Assembly: GCF_040939455.1 (NCBI RefSeq)
Contig: NC_134109.1
Coordinates: 75,979,001-76,043,000 of the forward strand
DNA from: Microcebus murinus
Lineage: Eukaryota > Chordata > Mammalia > Primates > Cheirogaleidae
Direction: 5' to 3'
DNA: 64,000 bases
Below are positions 51,465-64,000 of this stretch, piece by piece. Positions within the stretch are counted from its first letter, which is position 1, and each line of letters opens with the position of its first letter. The position numbers and the translations under genes were made by a program. The notes beneath the pieces were generated by a model that saw only the letters and a list, made by a program, of their open reading frames with translations, was not told the DNA's origin and did no database searches.

Positions 51465-52910
51465 ACAGTGACTTTCAAGAAATTTACTGTTAGGTTATAT
51501 CTTACAGTTCTTCATGCACTCAAAGTATTTTTCAAAGTAGATATTTGTTCATTAACTGTTATTAATAATTTGTTGATTGATACACCAAAATAAGGTCAGC
51601 AAAAGATGTATTTGCCCTCAATATTTTCCCATAGCATGAATACAAAGGCATAGTTTACTCTGCTTCTGGCTCTGGAAATTGCCAATTTTGAACAAAAGAC
51701 CAAATCAGTATCCCTTTTTCACCTTTAAGTGCAAAACCAATATTCCCATTCTCGCTTATTCAACAGGTTTACATTTTTTTAAAAAAGAAAATAAAAATCT
51801 TAATCATTCTAGGGATCTTACAAAGAATGCTGTGACCTGAATTCCATTGATGAAAAGAATAAAGAAAAAAAAAAAAAAAGGAAATAGATTCAGAATGTCA
51901 GTTTGCCCTTAAGTGATGTATTAGCTACAAGAAATCTCATTACAATTTGATGCCTGAATCCCTTGAAGGAAAGATCTTATATTGTGAAGGTAGCATATGT
52001 GTCATGTGATGTAAGTACTTACTTTTATTGAATAGGTAAGTATATAATAGCTAAAAGCCCCATAAATCAGCTAAATGTTCTCTCAATTTATAGAGAATAT
52101 TTGATCTGAGAACATTACTGTCTGGTGAACGACGGGGAGGAAAAGGAGACAAGAAATGCAATAGAGATGGATATGGTGATTAATTCCTTTGGATTCAGAG
52201 TATCAGATTTCAAGTCACAAACGGACGACCTGCACTGTTTCTGTACTGTCCATAGACCGCCCAGGCAATTTTAAAAATTTAAGACTTGCATATTAGATGT
52301 GGTGAATGGGGAGTTACATGCATATAACCAAATCACTCCAGAGGGATATCCAAAAATAACGGGAGAGGATAGATGCAGAGTAGATATATTCGAGGAAGTC
52401 ATTTTTCATTGGACTTTTTATTTAAGCAAATTGAATGGTGATGAAAGAAAAAAGCAACTATATTTGGTCAATATCTGTCAGAGAGCCTTGTTCATCAGCA
52501 GGGCAGGGAAATGCTCTGTCTGGCAGCTAGGAATAAAGGATAAATTTAAATGGCCCAGAGGGTGACCTGGCATTTACCTAGAGGTCAGAGGCATGACTGG
52601 GATTATTTTCTCTTTTTCTATAAAAGGAGGAAGGCAATAGTTTCTTGCCACCATGGAAATTCTTTAGCCCTATTTTCTATAACTTTTTACTTTATAAAAT
52701 TTACAGGTTCTTGTACACTGAAAATTTCTTCCTTTTATCTCATTTCCTCTTATACTTAGCATCTTATTTCCTTTCTATTTTCTGCTGCCAAATACTTGAA
52801 TGAGAGAACTAAAGCTACTGCCTTCATGTGCTCATCAACCTCCTAAACTCTGCAATCTGGTGTTCACCCCCATGACTAATACCACTTTGCGGGCACAAGA
52901 GGTCTCTTTT
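51465..52910. other. Presumed intronic AT-rich DNA
   Basis: Poly(A) near 51848-51868. The 88-codon frame at 52299-52565 is in unique-looking DNA but shows no domain and no clear splice context. Otherwise unassigned. Confidence 0.4.
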
Positions 52911-53119
52911 CAGACAGTAGAAGTTGGTGAATAAGAACATTGGACCTGGCATGAGAATTCTAGCTTAAATCCTGGCCTTTTTTTTTTTTTTTTTTTTTTG
53001 GCCTACTAGGATGTTACTTAAACATACTATGCCTGAGCTTCCTCACCTGAGTAGGACTAATAGGACCAACCTCATGGACTTGTATCAAGATTAACTGAGA
53101 AATGGTGTGTAAAGCTTTT

Positions 53120-54031
<912 letters not shown>

Positions 54032-54094
54032 ATGGTGCTCAGCACTTAGTAAATGTTCAGTAAATATTCACCATTATTTTCCTCCCAGAGGTCT

Positions 54095-57000
54095 TAAATT
54101 GACATTCTATTAGCTAAACCCAGCTTCCAGAAGTATTTGCTTGACCAGCAGTGTTTTGCTTATTATTACTTTTTTATATTTTGGATTGAGTGCCTGTAAA
54201 TAGGCATGAACTCACCAGTGGGCCCAGACAAGGTCACTCTGGTAGCTCTGTATCAGACTACTGCTCACATTTGTGTCACGTGTCTCTTTGAGCACTTCCG
54301 TTTACAGCTTCAACTAATTCTATCCAAACCCAACTGTCTTTTTTTTTATTCTTCATCTTTATAGACCACTCTGAACTAAATAGTATCAATAATTCTCCTA
54401 GTTTTCATAATTCCTTAAACATTTCTTTTTCTTACTCTAGTTTCTTTTGAACTTCCTGACCAAACTATCCTTTGGAACTTAATTGTTTGTGATCTGCTGA
54501 CCTATGCAGGCTTTGAGTTCATGTATTTGCCCTCAAGCAGTTTATAATCTAAGTAGGACAGCAAACCCCCCATATGAAGCAAGAACACAAGTCCACTTAT
54601 AAACCAGTGCAAAATCTCCAGGGAATTCTCATAGCCTTTCACATAACAAAATCTAGTAAAGGTTTGATGGAGATATGGATGTATAGATGAATGAATGAAT
54701 GAGCAAATTATTGCAGAGAAGGAACCACATTAGGGCTGAAAAATCAGAGAAGATTGCAAGAAAGAGATTTAAGTTGGTCTTGAAGACAGCATAGAATAGA
54801 ATGGTGGATTGAAACAGGGGAAAAACCTTCCAGGCAAAGGTGACAGAACAAGCAAAGGTTTAAAGAGAAAAAAATAATAGGTTGTTTTTGGTTGTCTCCC
54901 ATCTGCAGTTTTTTCATCTGATGGGGTTGTTGATAGAAATCACTGTGTAAGACTGTGAAAATTAAGTAAATTAATATTTGTAAAGTGTTTCTTCCAGACA
55001 CAGAATAAGCATTCAATATGTGTTCTATTATAATTATTACACTTAGGGAAAATGGGATATAAAATATCTATTTACGATAAAATATACCAAGCAGCTATTC
55101 ACTGATATTAAAATGTACATAGTTTTATTATTTATTACTCTGAGGAATATCTGAAAAGTGCTGAAGCATTTTAGGAAACAAGAGGATACTTAAAAATGCC
55201 ATGTTCTTACCTGTTGATGCTTACCTTCAATAATTTAAAGTATATATTATTTAAAAATGCTGCTCTTGGAGTAACCTATAGTATGATAAATTTGGGTATT
55301 AGCTGCTTCTGAACTTTTGAACCTGTTGTGGGATTGAATCCACAACCAATACAGAAATGTTTCTTGTCATTTTATAATTCATGAAGTTAAATACCTTCTG
55401 CTTGCTATGGTTATTGAGGGAAAAGGTATTGAACCGGTAGGCCTGAACTCCAAATGGATCTTTCATATACCCAGAAAATGTTGATTTGTGAAAGCTCTGT
55501 TGTACATCTCCTCGGGTTTATCACCTAGTGAGATTTATATCATGGCAAAAACTGCAGTGTAGCCCAGGCCTGCCCTCTGATTCTGAGGCCTCAGCTATTT
55601 GCTGGGGCTTAATATTTTCCTCTTATTTATTTCCCACTCGATAGCCCCTAATTAATGGAACACATTCACATTCAAATCTTTAAAAATTACATTTCCTTGG
55701 TTAATGTTTTTTATTCTAGAAGTTTCTGAAATCTTATTTAGTATTACTTTTATTCATTCGACACCTAGTACTGTCTCTAACAGGCATGGTACTAGGTGAT
55801 AAAAATATAAACACAACTATACCATGACCTAATTTCAAAGATACTCTTTTTTTGTGTGATGGAGACAGAGGGATAAGTTATATGACGTGGTTAACTGCTA
55901 AAGCACAGATGTTGGATTCACGTATACTCATACATACAGGAGACTCCATGGAGAATTCCAGAAGACCAGTGGGGGACAGTGAGGTCTTCAGAAATGTCTG
56001 GAGGACAGTGGATGGAAATGAGGTTGCAGAGATGAGTAGGCTTGGGGGTTGGTTAGGTTCATTATAAAGGCCTTAGTCTGCCCAGCCAAAGCATTTGAAA
56101 TTTGATGAGAAATTTTTACATTTTTTCCCCCCAAATGGATTCTGTCTATACATGAAACTTTTATAAGTCCATCATTCTAACACTTAGTACACTCATTCTT
56201 TAGATAGTATCAGGCACTCCATAATTGCATACAGTACAAATCTGTGTGGGTTTTTTCTTAAATTTGTTTATGCTTTTATTTACTCCATTGTTAACTTCTA
56301 AGAGATTTTAATCAGTGAAGCGTGGTCAGAATTGAAAGTTGCTTAGTTACTGCTCCAAACAACATTCCATTTACTTCATGACATATTAGAACAATTCTAT
56401 AATCAACTTGACCTTCACTTGGGCACTGAATGTTACTACAGCCAGAGTTTTAAAGAGTGCATCAGCTACAAACATGTTGGTGGTGCAGGTGAAGGGTGTG
56501 CACAGACCGATAGGCTCTATGAGAAGGACTTGGGTCCTTCTGCATTAGCCACCAGTTGTTTGATTATACCCAGAGCAAAACAACTGGAACAAAGACTCAT
56601 GTCCAAATTCCAGATTGGATAACTTTTAAATTATGTCTTAATTTTTAAAACTTCCTATCCAATAAGTAGTATCCTCACATTCTCAAAGAAATAAAAAAGA
56701 GAAAATAAATAAATAAATAAAATTAATGGTTATGGTACATTTTGACCTGTTTCTATGGTAGCCAGAACAACTTGACCACCAAATTCAGATTCAGTGAACA
56801 GGTGAGGAGGTTGGATTAAATGAAATAATGTTCCCTAAAGGAAATTATTTTTATCTGCTATATCTCTCTGCTGCACTGAGGTCACAAGGTATGCAGGTGA
56901 GAAGGTAGGATACTGTGCAGTATGGATTGGCATAGTTAAGCTAAAAGGACTCTTGGTATCTTGGCCCACTGTCTTCCAGATTTCCCTCTTCCCAGCATCT

Positions 57001-57240
57001 ACCTGTTCTAAATTTCTCTTAAAGGGGAAAATATTTAGAGAGAGAGTAATGTTCTCCAAAATGCTTTAAAAATAATTCAAAAAACACTTAAAATAAAAAG
57101 ACAGAGTTTCACAGTGTAAGAACCACCATTTTGTAATTTATGGCAGAAAGAAAACTGAATTTTAATTCATACATGTTCTATCTAGACTGAAGGAAAGCAG
57201 AAGCATTTCATCATATTTAGTCAAAGAAGTATAATATTTA
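54095..57240. other. Presumed intronic DNA
   Basis: A MIR-like patch lies at 54895-55035 ('cattcaatatgtgttctatt' at its end), and an ancient purine-rich repeat at about 55950-56100. (AAAT)n lies near 56704-56722. No exon was recognised. Confidence 0.4.
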
Positions 57241-57247
57241 CATGACT

Positions 57248-57550
57248 GGCTGGGCATGGTGGCTCACGCCTATAATCCTAGCATCTGGGAGGCCAAGGCA
57301 GGAGGATCACTTGAAGTCAGGAGTTAGAGATCAACCTGAGCAAGAGCAAGACCCCATCTCTACTAAAAATAGCAAAATTAGCCGTGCATGGTGCCATGCA
57401 CCTGTAATGCCAGCTACTCAGGAGGCTGAGGCAGGAGGATCACTGGAGCCCAGGAGTTTGAGGTTTCTGTGAGCTAGGCTGATGCCACAGCACTGTAGTC
57501 CAGGTGACAGAGCGAGACTCCATCTCAAAATAAATAATAATAATAATAAT
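57248..57550 (+). mobile_element. Alu SINE, strepsirrhine-type
   Basis: 'ggctgggcatggtggctcac', 'tactaaaaatagcaaaatta', 'gagctaggctgatgccacag', 'agagcgagactccatctc', then an (AAT)n tail. It lacks the long linker insertion of the lemur copies, so it is probably an older strepsirrhine-type copy. The 76-codon frame inside is Alu translation. Confidence 0.94.
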
Positions 57551-57554
57551 ATGA

Positions 57555-57950
57555 TCCAGGAATTTTCTCACTTTCTAGTAGTTTTGAGCATTTATTGTAT
57601 GCCAGGTCCCAGGCTAAATTCTTTTACATATATAATCTCATTCAGAGTGTTATTTTAAAACACGTTTTCTTCTACCCCAACCAACTACCTGTACTGTTTC
57701 CTTTTAGCATTTGTCATATTCTCTGTGTATTTCTATTTTTAACTTACGATTTTGCCCTTATACCTGCAAACTTCACCATCTCAATAACACAAATTTACAA
57801 ACTTAAACCTGATTATTTTGTTATCTTGAGCCATTAACTATTTCAAGAAGGTAAATTTATTTTAGGTAACTATATAAGTAAAATGATTTGTGTATGCATA
57901 CAGTATGACAGACATATATAGAAGAAAAGTAGTGTGGAATTCCTTTAATA
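57555..57950. other. Presumed intronic AT-rich DNA
   Basis: 'catttattgtatgccaggtc' near 57590 is a small relic of a common L2-type motif. The 80-codon frame at 57595-57837 shows no domain. Confidence 0.4.
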
Positions 57951-57959
57951 ACAAACAGA

Positions 57960-58150
57960 AGTGGTCTTCAAATTACTTGGAGCCTGAAGAAGGAAAAAGT
58001 GATGACAGACAATTCTGCCTGCCCAGCTAATTCCATGGGGCATCCAGGTGATGAGCCCTGTTTGCCCCTTGGCCGAATGCCACCACTTTGGCGGGAAATG
58101 GGGCTTTGTAAGTGACTGAAAATCCTAGAGCACCAGGTTTTGTTGGGAAG
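57960..58150 (+). promoter_or_regulatory. GC-richer patch with a consensus E2F site and a donor-like site
   Basis: TTTGGCGGGAAA at 58087-58098 is a perfect match to the E2F consensus TTT[CG]GCG[CG]GAAA, which is unusual in this CpG-poor DNA. Ten bases further on, CTTT|GTAAGTGA (58108) is a strong donor. A short open frame starts at ATG 58002 (37 codons, stop 58113). The frame at the donor (phase 1) would enter the 58669 exon in its other open frame. No acceptor is visible upstream. It could be an alternative first exon with its own promoter, or chance. Confidence 0.3.
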
Positions 58151-58668
58151 CCCATACTTTGCATTTCTTACCCTGTGCTTCAGCTACCCTTTGCTGAAAA
58201 ATATATTTGGATCATTTCGAAAATGAGTTTTGAGCAATGCTGTGTGCTGTGTTTTTATTTCCATGGCTGAACTGAGTGTTATGTGTCCATAAGAATATGT
58301 ATGTCACAAAAGGCAGTCATACAGATTCAAGGCTCAGCGGGTACATTGCACTGAGATAAAATTTTGTGTGCATCTAAGAAAACCTATATTTAAAAAAAAA
58401 AAAAAAACAAAGAAACCAAAGACATTCACAAAGAGTGATTATTTGCATTATAAAAGATCAACAGCTAAGGTTCTTTAGATACTTGCCCTCTGTTTGAGTT
58501 ATTCTGCTATTGTCAACCCCAACTCTCTTCTCTGCTTTGTGGTGCTGAGGATTGGATGCTATAAACTATATTTGTCATTTGTAAGTTAGTTAATAAGGGA
58601 CACTAGAGGAATGTGTGAAGCCAGGAGGATGGAAGAAGGAATTTGATCCTTGCTGTTTTCCTCGTTAG

Positions 58669-58846
58669 ATTTGCCCGAGTTGCCCAAGCAATGGCCCTTT
58701 ATTCTGGCCCTTCGTACTTCAGGACCAGCTTCACTGCGTACACTCAGGGGTACCAGCGCCACCAGGGCCACAACCCTGCTTCAGAGGAAGAGCCCAGCTC
58801 TGAAGAGCCCTTACTACAAGCCCCTCCTAAAACCACTCATAACTGA
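58669..58846 (+). CDS. Terminal coding exon of an unidentified gene
   Basis: Acceptor TGCTGTTTTCCTCGTTAG ends at 58668. The first base A completes the AG left by the exon at 47360 to give AGA (Arg), and then 58 codons run to TGA at 58844-58846. The tail reads FARVAQAMALYSGPSY, then FRTSFTAYTQGYQRHQGHN, then an acidic stretch with EEEPSSEEPLLQ, ending APPKTTHN. The base composition is clearly richer in GC than the flanks. There is no membrane helix. The EEPLL stretch resembles dileucine sorting tails, but that is weak evidence in a protein I cannot name. The alternative frame (58650-58880) is also open but Arg/Leu/Pro-rich and does not match the phase of the upstream exon. It could instead be a fragment of a retro-copy, though the acceptor argues against this. 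Confidence 0.62.
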
Positions 58847-59660
58847 GTCTCATATTAAATCCCTCTGGTCAAATACCTAGAGTGGTTTCTATTTTTCTGA
58901 TTAGATATTGACTGATATATGTCATTAGTGAGTTTTAAGAAAAAATTTCTCTATCCAAATGCAATATATTAAAACTATTCAGAAACCCCATGTTAGCTTT
59001 GGTCCATCTCAAAGATAAACACAGCCTTTGGAAGATTGATATTAGCCCACATAGTGACTGTATAAATGGTATATATAGAGAGAAGGAGATATAGATATAG
59101 TAATATAACTTAAATTATATATATATATATATATACTATACTTAAATTAACCAAATCATGTTTCCCTAGTGCTTTATAATTGAAAGACAATCTCTTTTTA
59201 ATACCTATTGTCGTTGAAATATTTCTATCAAGCCCTTTCATATTTGGAATCTGCAATGATTATTATTTTATCATTTAGAGTAAAAGTTAAACTGCCTAGG
59301 AATGTTAATTTATTTGTGACAAAGAGGGATTTCTTCTATATTTTAAAAAGACAAATCCAACTAATTTCTGTACATTAACTTACTTTACAAAATACTATAT
59401 GGATGAGTTAAATATAAATGAAGACAAACTATATGGACTGTGTTCTCATGAAATATCAAACAAATTGAGAAGTACAGGAATAAAAAGTGCGCCTGCCAAA
59501 ATATATTTTAGCTTTCATCAAAATCAAAAAGGCTGGGGGATGCAGGGGTGTTGAGTTGGTTATGTGAAAACGAATCACATATAAGCCTAATTTTTCCTAA
59601 TGACTACTTTGACCTACTCTTCCTATTATCCTCTATAAGAATAAAATAAATAATGAGCAG
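58847..59660 (+). other. Possible 3' untranslated region
   Basis: AT-rich sequence after the stop. AATAAA signals occur at 59640-59645 and 59645-59650, with ATTAAA closer in at 58854. An (AT)n run lies at about 59115-59134. The extent is an inference from the exon call. Confidence 0.35.
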
Positions 59661-59664
59661 TTTA

Positions 59665-60750
59665 GATCACCTATCAGAGATGATCTGTTGGCAAGGATTC
59701 CATAGCAGAAGTAGAGAACAGATGTTTACCTCTAACCTATCTTACTAGCAGGGCAGGCTTTCTATAGGCAGGTTTTACAATTGGCTGGGTATTCAGTGTG
59801 TCTGTGTATTGTGAAATGAATTAACATGACCTAGAAGTATTTGGCAAGGCAGCTAAAGAAAACTATACCTTGCTTCCTTGCCACTCAATTAAAAAGAGAT
59901 TTTATATTTTAATTTAATTTTTTAATAAATAAGAGGGTCTTTTTTTTTTTCAAATATGGCTAAGCATTCACTAAATTCTTAGGTGCAACAAACAAGGCTT
60001 CTATTCCAATACTACAATTTTGGCAGAAAATTTTGTCAGTAAATCTATGGAGCACTATATAAAATTTACATCTTTCAAAATGAGCAGTGTAGTTCCTTAA
60101 CCTTTTTATAAGCCACTAATTATCAGGTTTTTGACACACGCTGCTTTTTAAAATAAAATCATAAAGTATTCCTATTAAGTTTTAGTAGCAGCAATATTAA
60201 TAAGCATTTATGTTAAGAAATACTGAACAAATCTTACTATGGGGATGATCTTGATTGATAAGTCCACAAAAATAAAAATATAGCAATAGTTGTATACCAT
60301 TGCAAACATGTCAAAGTAAAATGGCCAACAAAAGGAAAAAATGATAAATCAGCTAATATTCCAAATTGATGTCAACTTCATATACAATATTAGATTTTTC
60401 TACTTGAGCTTTCTAAAGCAAATTCCAAAAGCAAATGACTTAACAGAAATTATTAGATATTAGACTGGCAAAGGATTTTCTGGACTTTGATTTTGAGCTT
60501 ACAGCCCTAAATGGTCCTGACAACTCTATGTTTGGTTCTACTGGTTCATTAGCTCAAATAGCAAATTTTTGACTTGTGTGCTTCTGACAGGAGATAATAT
60601 GAACACTAGGGAATGAAACATTTTCCAAAAAAGTGATTTTCTAGACCAGTCTATTTTTCTCATGGCCAAATATGGTCAAGAGGGTAAAGAATGAAAAAGA
60701 GGATGATGAGATTCCCCAAGTCTGTAGTGATAACTACATTGTTTCTACTT
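59665..60750. other. Gene-free AT-rich stretch
   Basis: Nothing recognisable beyond T-rich and A-rich runs (for example 59940-59951). Confidence 0.4.
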
Positions 60751-60757
60751 AGATACA

Positions 60758-60870
60758 CAGTTGACCCTTGAACAACCCAAGTTGGAGTAGGTACCTTTAC
60801 AGGTGGATTTTCTTCTGTCTGTGCCACCTGTAAGACAGAAAGACCAACCCTCCTCTGCCTCCATTCATTT
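60758..60870 (-). mobile_element. Tigger-like element fragment
   Basis: 'cagttgacccttgaacaac' followed by 'ggtggattttcttctgtctg' and 'agaccaaccctcctctgcc' is the end of the same Tigger-like family as 32188-32708, in the opposite orientation and truncated. Confidence 0.75.
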
Positions 60871-60874
60871 GTCC

Positions 60875-61285
60875 ATTTATTCATTTTACAAAATGCTAGT
60901 GAACATCTTCCATGGAGCATGGATGGCTCTCCTTCTGTAAATGTTATTTATTGATCACTTCTATGTTCCAGGCACCTTGCTACAAAATGGCACATGAGGA
61001 AAAGGCTAATGTGCTCTGTTTACAAGGAGGTCACAGTCTGATGAACTTGTCCCTCTACCCCCTGTTGCTTTTTACTCTTTGTTCTTTCTCCCACCAAGAG
61101 GCAACATTGCATTAAAGCAGGCCTTCAATCCCATGATTTCATTACATGCAGAGCTCTGAAGAAAGACAGTTTAGGTTCAACAGTCATGACTAGAGCACCA
61201 GAGCTGGTGCCCTGCAAATTGAGATCAATTGGCAAACAATGAGAAACGGTATTCTAATTGGTATTCAATAAATACTTGTAGATTA
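60875..61285. other. Unassigned non-coding stretch
   Basis: 'tcatttattcattttacaaa' and 'tattgatcacttctatgttcc' near 60880-60970 resemble an L2/MIR-type phrase. No gene. Confidence 0.4.
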
Positions 61286-61289
61286 TTTA

Positions 61290-61560
61290 AGGGTTCTAGT
61301 TTTCTGTTGCACAGTCTGGTAACTATGGTTAACAATAATTTTATTGTATATTTCACATTAGCTAGAAGAAAGATTTAGAATGTCCCTAACACACACACAA
61401 AAAAAGATAAAAGTTTGAGGTAATGAGTATCCTAATTATCCTGATTTGATATATTTAATAGACATTGCATGTATGTATCATAATATCACACATACCCCAG
61501 ATATATGTACAATCGGTATGTATCAATAAAAATTTTTTAAAAGAAGAAATACTGCATTTA
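61290..61560 (+). mobile_element. L1 3' end (L1MA/L1PB-like)
   Basis: 'ctatggttaacaataatttt', 'attgtatatttcacattagc', 'gataaaagtttgaggtaatg', 'cctgatttgatatatttaat', 'catgtatgtatcataatatc' and 'gtatcaataaaaatttttt' match the L1 3'UTR end with its poly(A). Confidence 0.88.
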
Positions 61561-61564
61561 TGGA

Positions 61565-63755
61565 GAAATACTCCTTAGCCTAGGAGAAAGAGACTATAAA
61601 GACAGAGATGAAAAGGCAAATTAAAAAAAAAAAAAGGAAAAATACTTTAAAAAGGAAGATGAAAAAATGAAAAAGTATAATTGAAAGATTAATACAGATA
61701 AATTTTATATACTCAGACTGGGAATGATAGTAAATCCCCCACAAAACAATTGGAAGCCCATTCTACCCTGGTCCATCATATCTCAAGTTCTACTTACACA
61801 AGCATAAAAGAACAAGTCTTCTTTCACTTCTATCATGAAAAACCTAGGGTAGCTGCTGTATTATATGCTCCTCATCAGTCACTGACATGGCCCTCCAGTA
61901 AATAATGATCTACTCTTCAGTGTGATGCCGCTGCCAGTAATGAGCATATAATAGTGATATACTAGCATGTTAAATAATGACATGCAAAGTTACAGTGTAT
62001 GTGTTGCTGCCATGTCACTGCTAACCTGCTGCTTGCACTAAATATGTCATTCTCAACCTAATTTGTCATTCCAGATGGAAAATTTAATTTTGTCTCTCTT
62101 CCTTCACTCACTTCCAGCTCTGGATAACCACAGACCTCTTTGGATTCTCCCCTTCCTCCCTACCTTTGCCACCTTCTTTAATCATACTATCACCAAGGAA
62201 ACCAGCCATTAGCTGGCACCAGTCACACAGATGGACAAAGGTAAAGCCTTCTCCTGGAGACTGCACACTCACTTTGAAGTCTGTTCATCTGGGAGAAATC
62301 CAGGTCCAGGACCATATTTGTATGTGTTATGCAAGCAAGGGAGCAAAAGAACTTAGAGTGCAGGGAGGAGGGACATATGGGAAGGCTGGCTATTCTGAGT
62401 CCCCGATGGCATCTCTGATGGAACAAGCTTTCAAAGTCATCAGGAACTATAATGCAAGCAGTGTGTCACATGACACCATATGGGAAAAGGCCTCCAAAGT
62501 TCAAAAGAAAGGAAAACAACTTAGCATTCAATCCACAATGAAAGTTTAGATGATCATGGGAAGTTACATGCTTAAGATTAACTATTATGTGATCAAAACT
62601 GCATGTGGAAGTTTTCATTGAAAGAGAGAGTTCTAGGGCTATAACCCTATGAGTTCAACACATGATGCCTAAAGTAGATGATTGGAGTCTTTGGTTCTTA
62701 TTTGAAAATAATAATATTATCATTCAGTCTATCGATTTATTTTACCCTTGCAATGATTACTGAAGTTGGATCTTTCCTATTTACTTAGTGATGAAATAAA
62801 CAAAATGAAGACAAGTGATATGCCCAATGCTACACAGTTATTGAAAAAAGGAGACCCAAATGTCTTGTTTCTTGGTTCAGTTTTCTTACTTCTGCTCTAT
62901 TTGATCTTGCTGCTTTAGAAATGAAAGGAAGCATGGGCAATCATAAACAAAGAAAGAGTGCTTGCAAGATGGTGTTTATTAAAAGCTAGGTTTTATGTAA
63001 ATCCTTACAAAGTGTATAAGGTCCTTCCCTCTCTGGGCAAAACAACCTGCACTAAACAGTTAATAAAAGGAATTAGAGCAACTCTATTTCTTACGGTTTC
63101 AAGTCACATAGGCACACTGTTTTCAATAAGGCATCTGGAATGCATCACTGAAAGTAAGAACGTTTTTCTGGATATTTTAGACTAAGAGGGTTAGTCATAT
63201 GTCCAGAATGAACAGACCAGTGTTTCCCAAAATATGAGAGGTATATGATAGCTGTAAAATAAGTAGTGAGCGTCATTATTTTAGAGGGAATATAGACTTG
63301 GTATTAAATAGTGTTGGTTATCATATGAGTACATTTATAGTATTTCCTTTTTATTTGTTTCAATCCTTTGAATTATCTCAAATGCAAAGTCTCAGTTTGG
63401 TAATATTTTCACATCTCTCTGCATGTTAGAGACCCTCTTTAAACAAAGAGAAATCAGGCCTAAGCCTCAAAGCCTTCAGTGGGCAAATTTATCCAGCTAG
63501 AATTTGCTATATTGTCTTTATTTTATTTTTATATTTACTTCTGATTTTGAGTAATACTGATATAATATACACTTATAGTAATGCTATAAAGTTTCTTTAT
63601 AAAATATGTTCATTTAATTTAAAAAGGAGCTGGTTTAAAATATTAAATAGGTAATTATATATTATGGTACTGAATGCAGTTTGGGAAATCTTGGCATTGG
63701 TACAATTTTAACTAGAGTTTCCCTTGAAATAATTCATAAGGGATGCCCTCCTGCC
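61565..63755. other. Intergenic stretch without a confirmed gene
   Basis: The 127-codon + frame at 62166-62549 is the longest outside obvious repeats. It is mixed in composition, has no recognised domain, and lies in sequence that resembles an old LTR or MER repeat. A 75-codon frame at 62958-63185 also shows nothing. Poly(A) near 61622-61635. Confidence 0.45.
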
Positions 63756-63759
63756 CTGT

Positions 63760-63950
63760 GAGTTTTATCCTTTGAGAATGAGAAACTGAGAGAGGAAACC
63801 AGACCTTGACAGCCAGGACCTGGCCTGGCATTGTCACGTAGGTCTTGGTGCTGCCGGGACCTGGCCTGGACTCACAGTCCATGGCAATTTCACAGAACAC
63901 CAACATCAGACAAGGCCACTCTGTGACCATGATGGATCAAGACTAAAAGA
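63760..63950. other. GC-rich island with a 13-bp direct repeat
   Basis: 'ggacctggcctgg' occurs at 63816-63828 and again at 63857-63869, 41 bases apart, within a GC-richer segment that also has two CpGs. The identity is unknown. An LTR edge is possible, since the window ends shortly after. Confidence 0.4.
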
Positions 63951-64000
63951 AGACATTTCACAAAAGACTAAACCACAAAAATGGCCAAATAGCTTTCTAT

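Noticed and set aside
62166..62549. 127-codon + frame outside obvious simple repeats
   Set aside because: No recognisable domain, no splice or promoter context, and the DNA looks like an old LTR/MER-type repeat. Kept as doubtful rather than called.

Overview
The window looks like a gene-poor, AT-rich stretch of a primate nuclear genome, most probably a strepsirrhine and within that a lemur. The main evidence is the Alu elements. Three of the five (12751-13090, 53567-53912, 57248-57550) carry the right-monomer wording 'gagctaggctgatgccac', and two have an extra 'tagaaagaaatta...ggacaact' linker segment; I know both as typical of lemur/strepsirrhine Alu. The other two (40753-41057, 46580-46856) read as older AluJ-like copies. 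Around them is ordinary mammalian repeat content: L1 and L2, MIR, hAT-Charlie (MER1, MER20), Tigger-like elements and MLT1-type LTRs. There is no operon-like or prokaryotic signal, no rRNA or tRNA gene, and no CRISPR array.

Layout. 1-15.4 kb: L1-derived sequence (about 180-1850, 7690-8560, 10180-14690), broken by a MER1-type transposon, a lemur Alu with a long (GAAA)n tail and microsatellites. 15.4-33 kb: mostly unique AT-rich DNA with MIR/L2 relics, a TIR-bearing Tc1/mariner-like element (18353-18921), two probable LTRs (24.6-25.2 and 26.6-27.2 kb), a G-rich motif (28.12 kb) and a Tigger-like element (32.2 kb). 33-47 kb: an L1 ORF2 relic split by an MLT1 LTR, an antisense L1 3' end, and Alu and MIR copies. 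47-59 kb: the only convincing coding evidence, two exons on the + strand. 52.9-54.1 kb: a three-layer nest (MIR split by an LTR split by an Alu). 59-64 kb: intergenic sequence with an L1 3' end and unassigned islands.

The most important observation is a probable gene 3' end on the + strand: an 80-bp exon at 47281-47360 and a terminal exon whose coding part is 58669-58846. Both have good splice sites. The first exon is open in only one frame, and its phase fits the acceptor exon exactly: AG joins A to give an Arg codon, then 58 codons to a TGA. I do not recognise the protein. If it is real, much of the window upstream of 47 kb may be intron of this gene. Almost all other long open frames are chance frames in repeats or AT-rich DNA.
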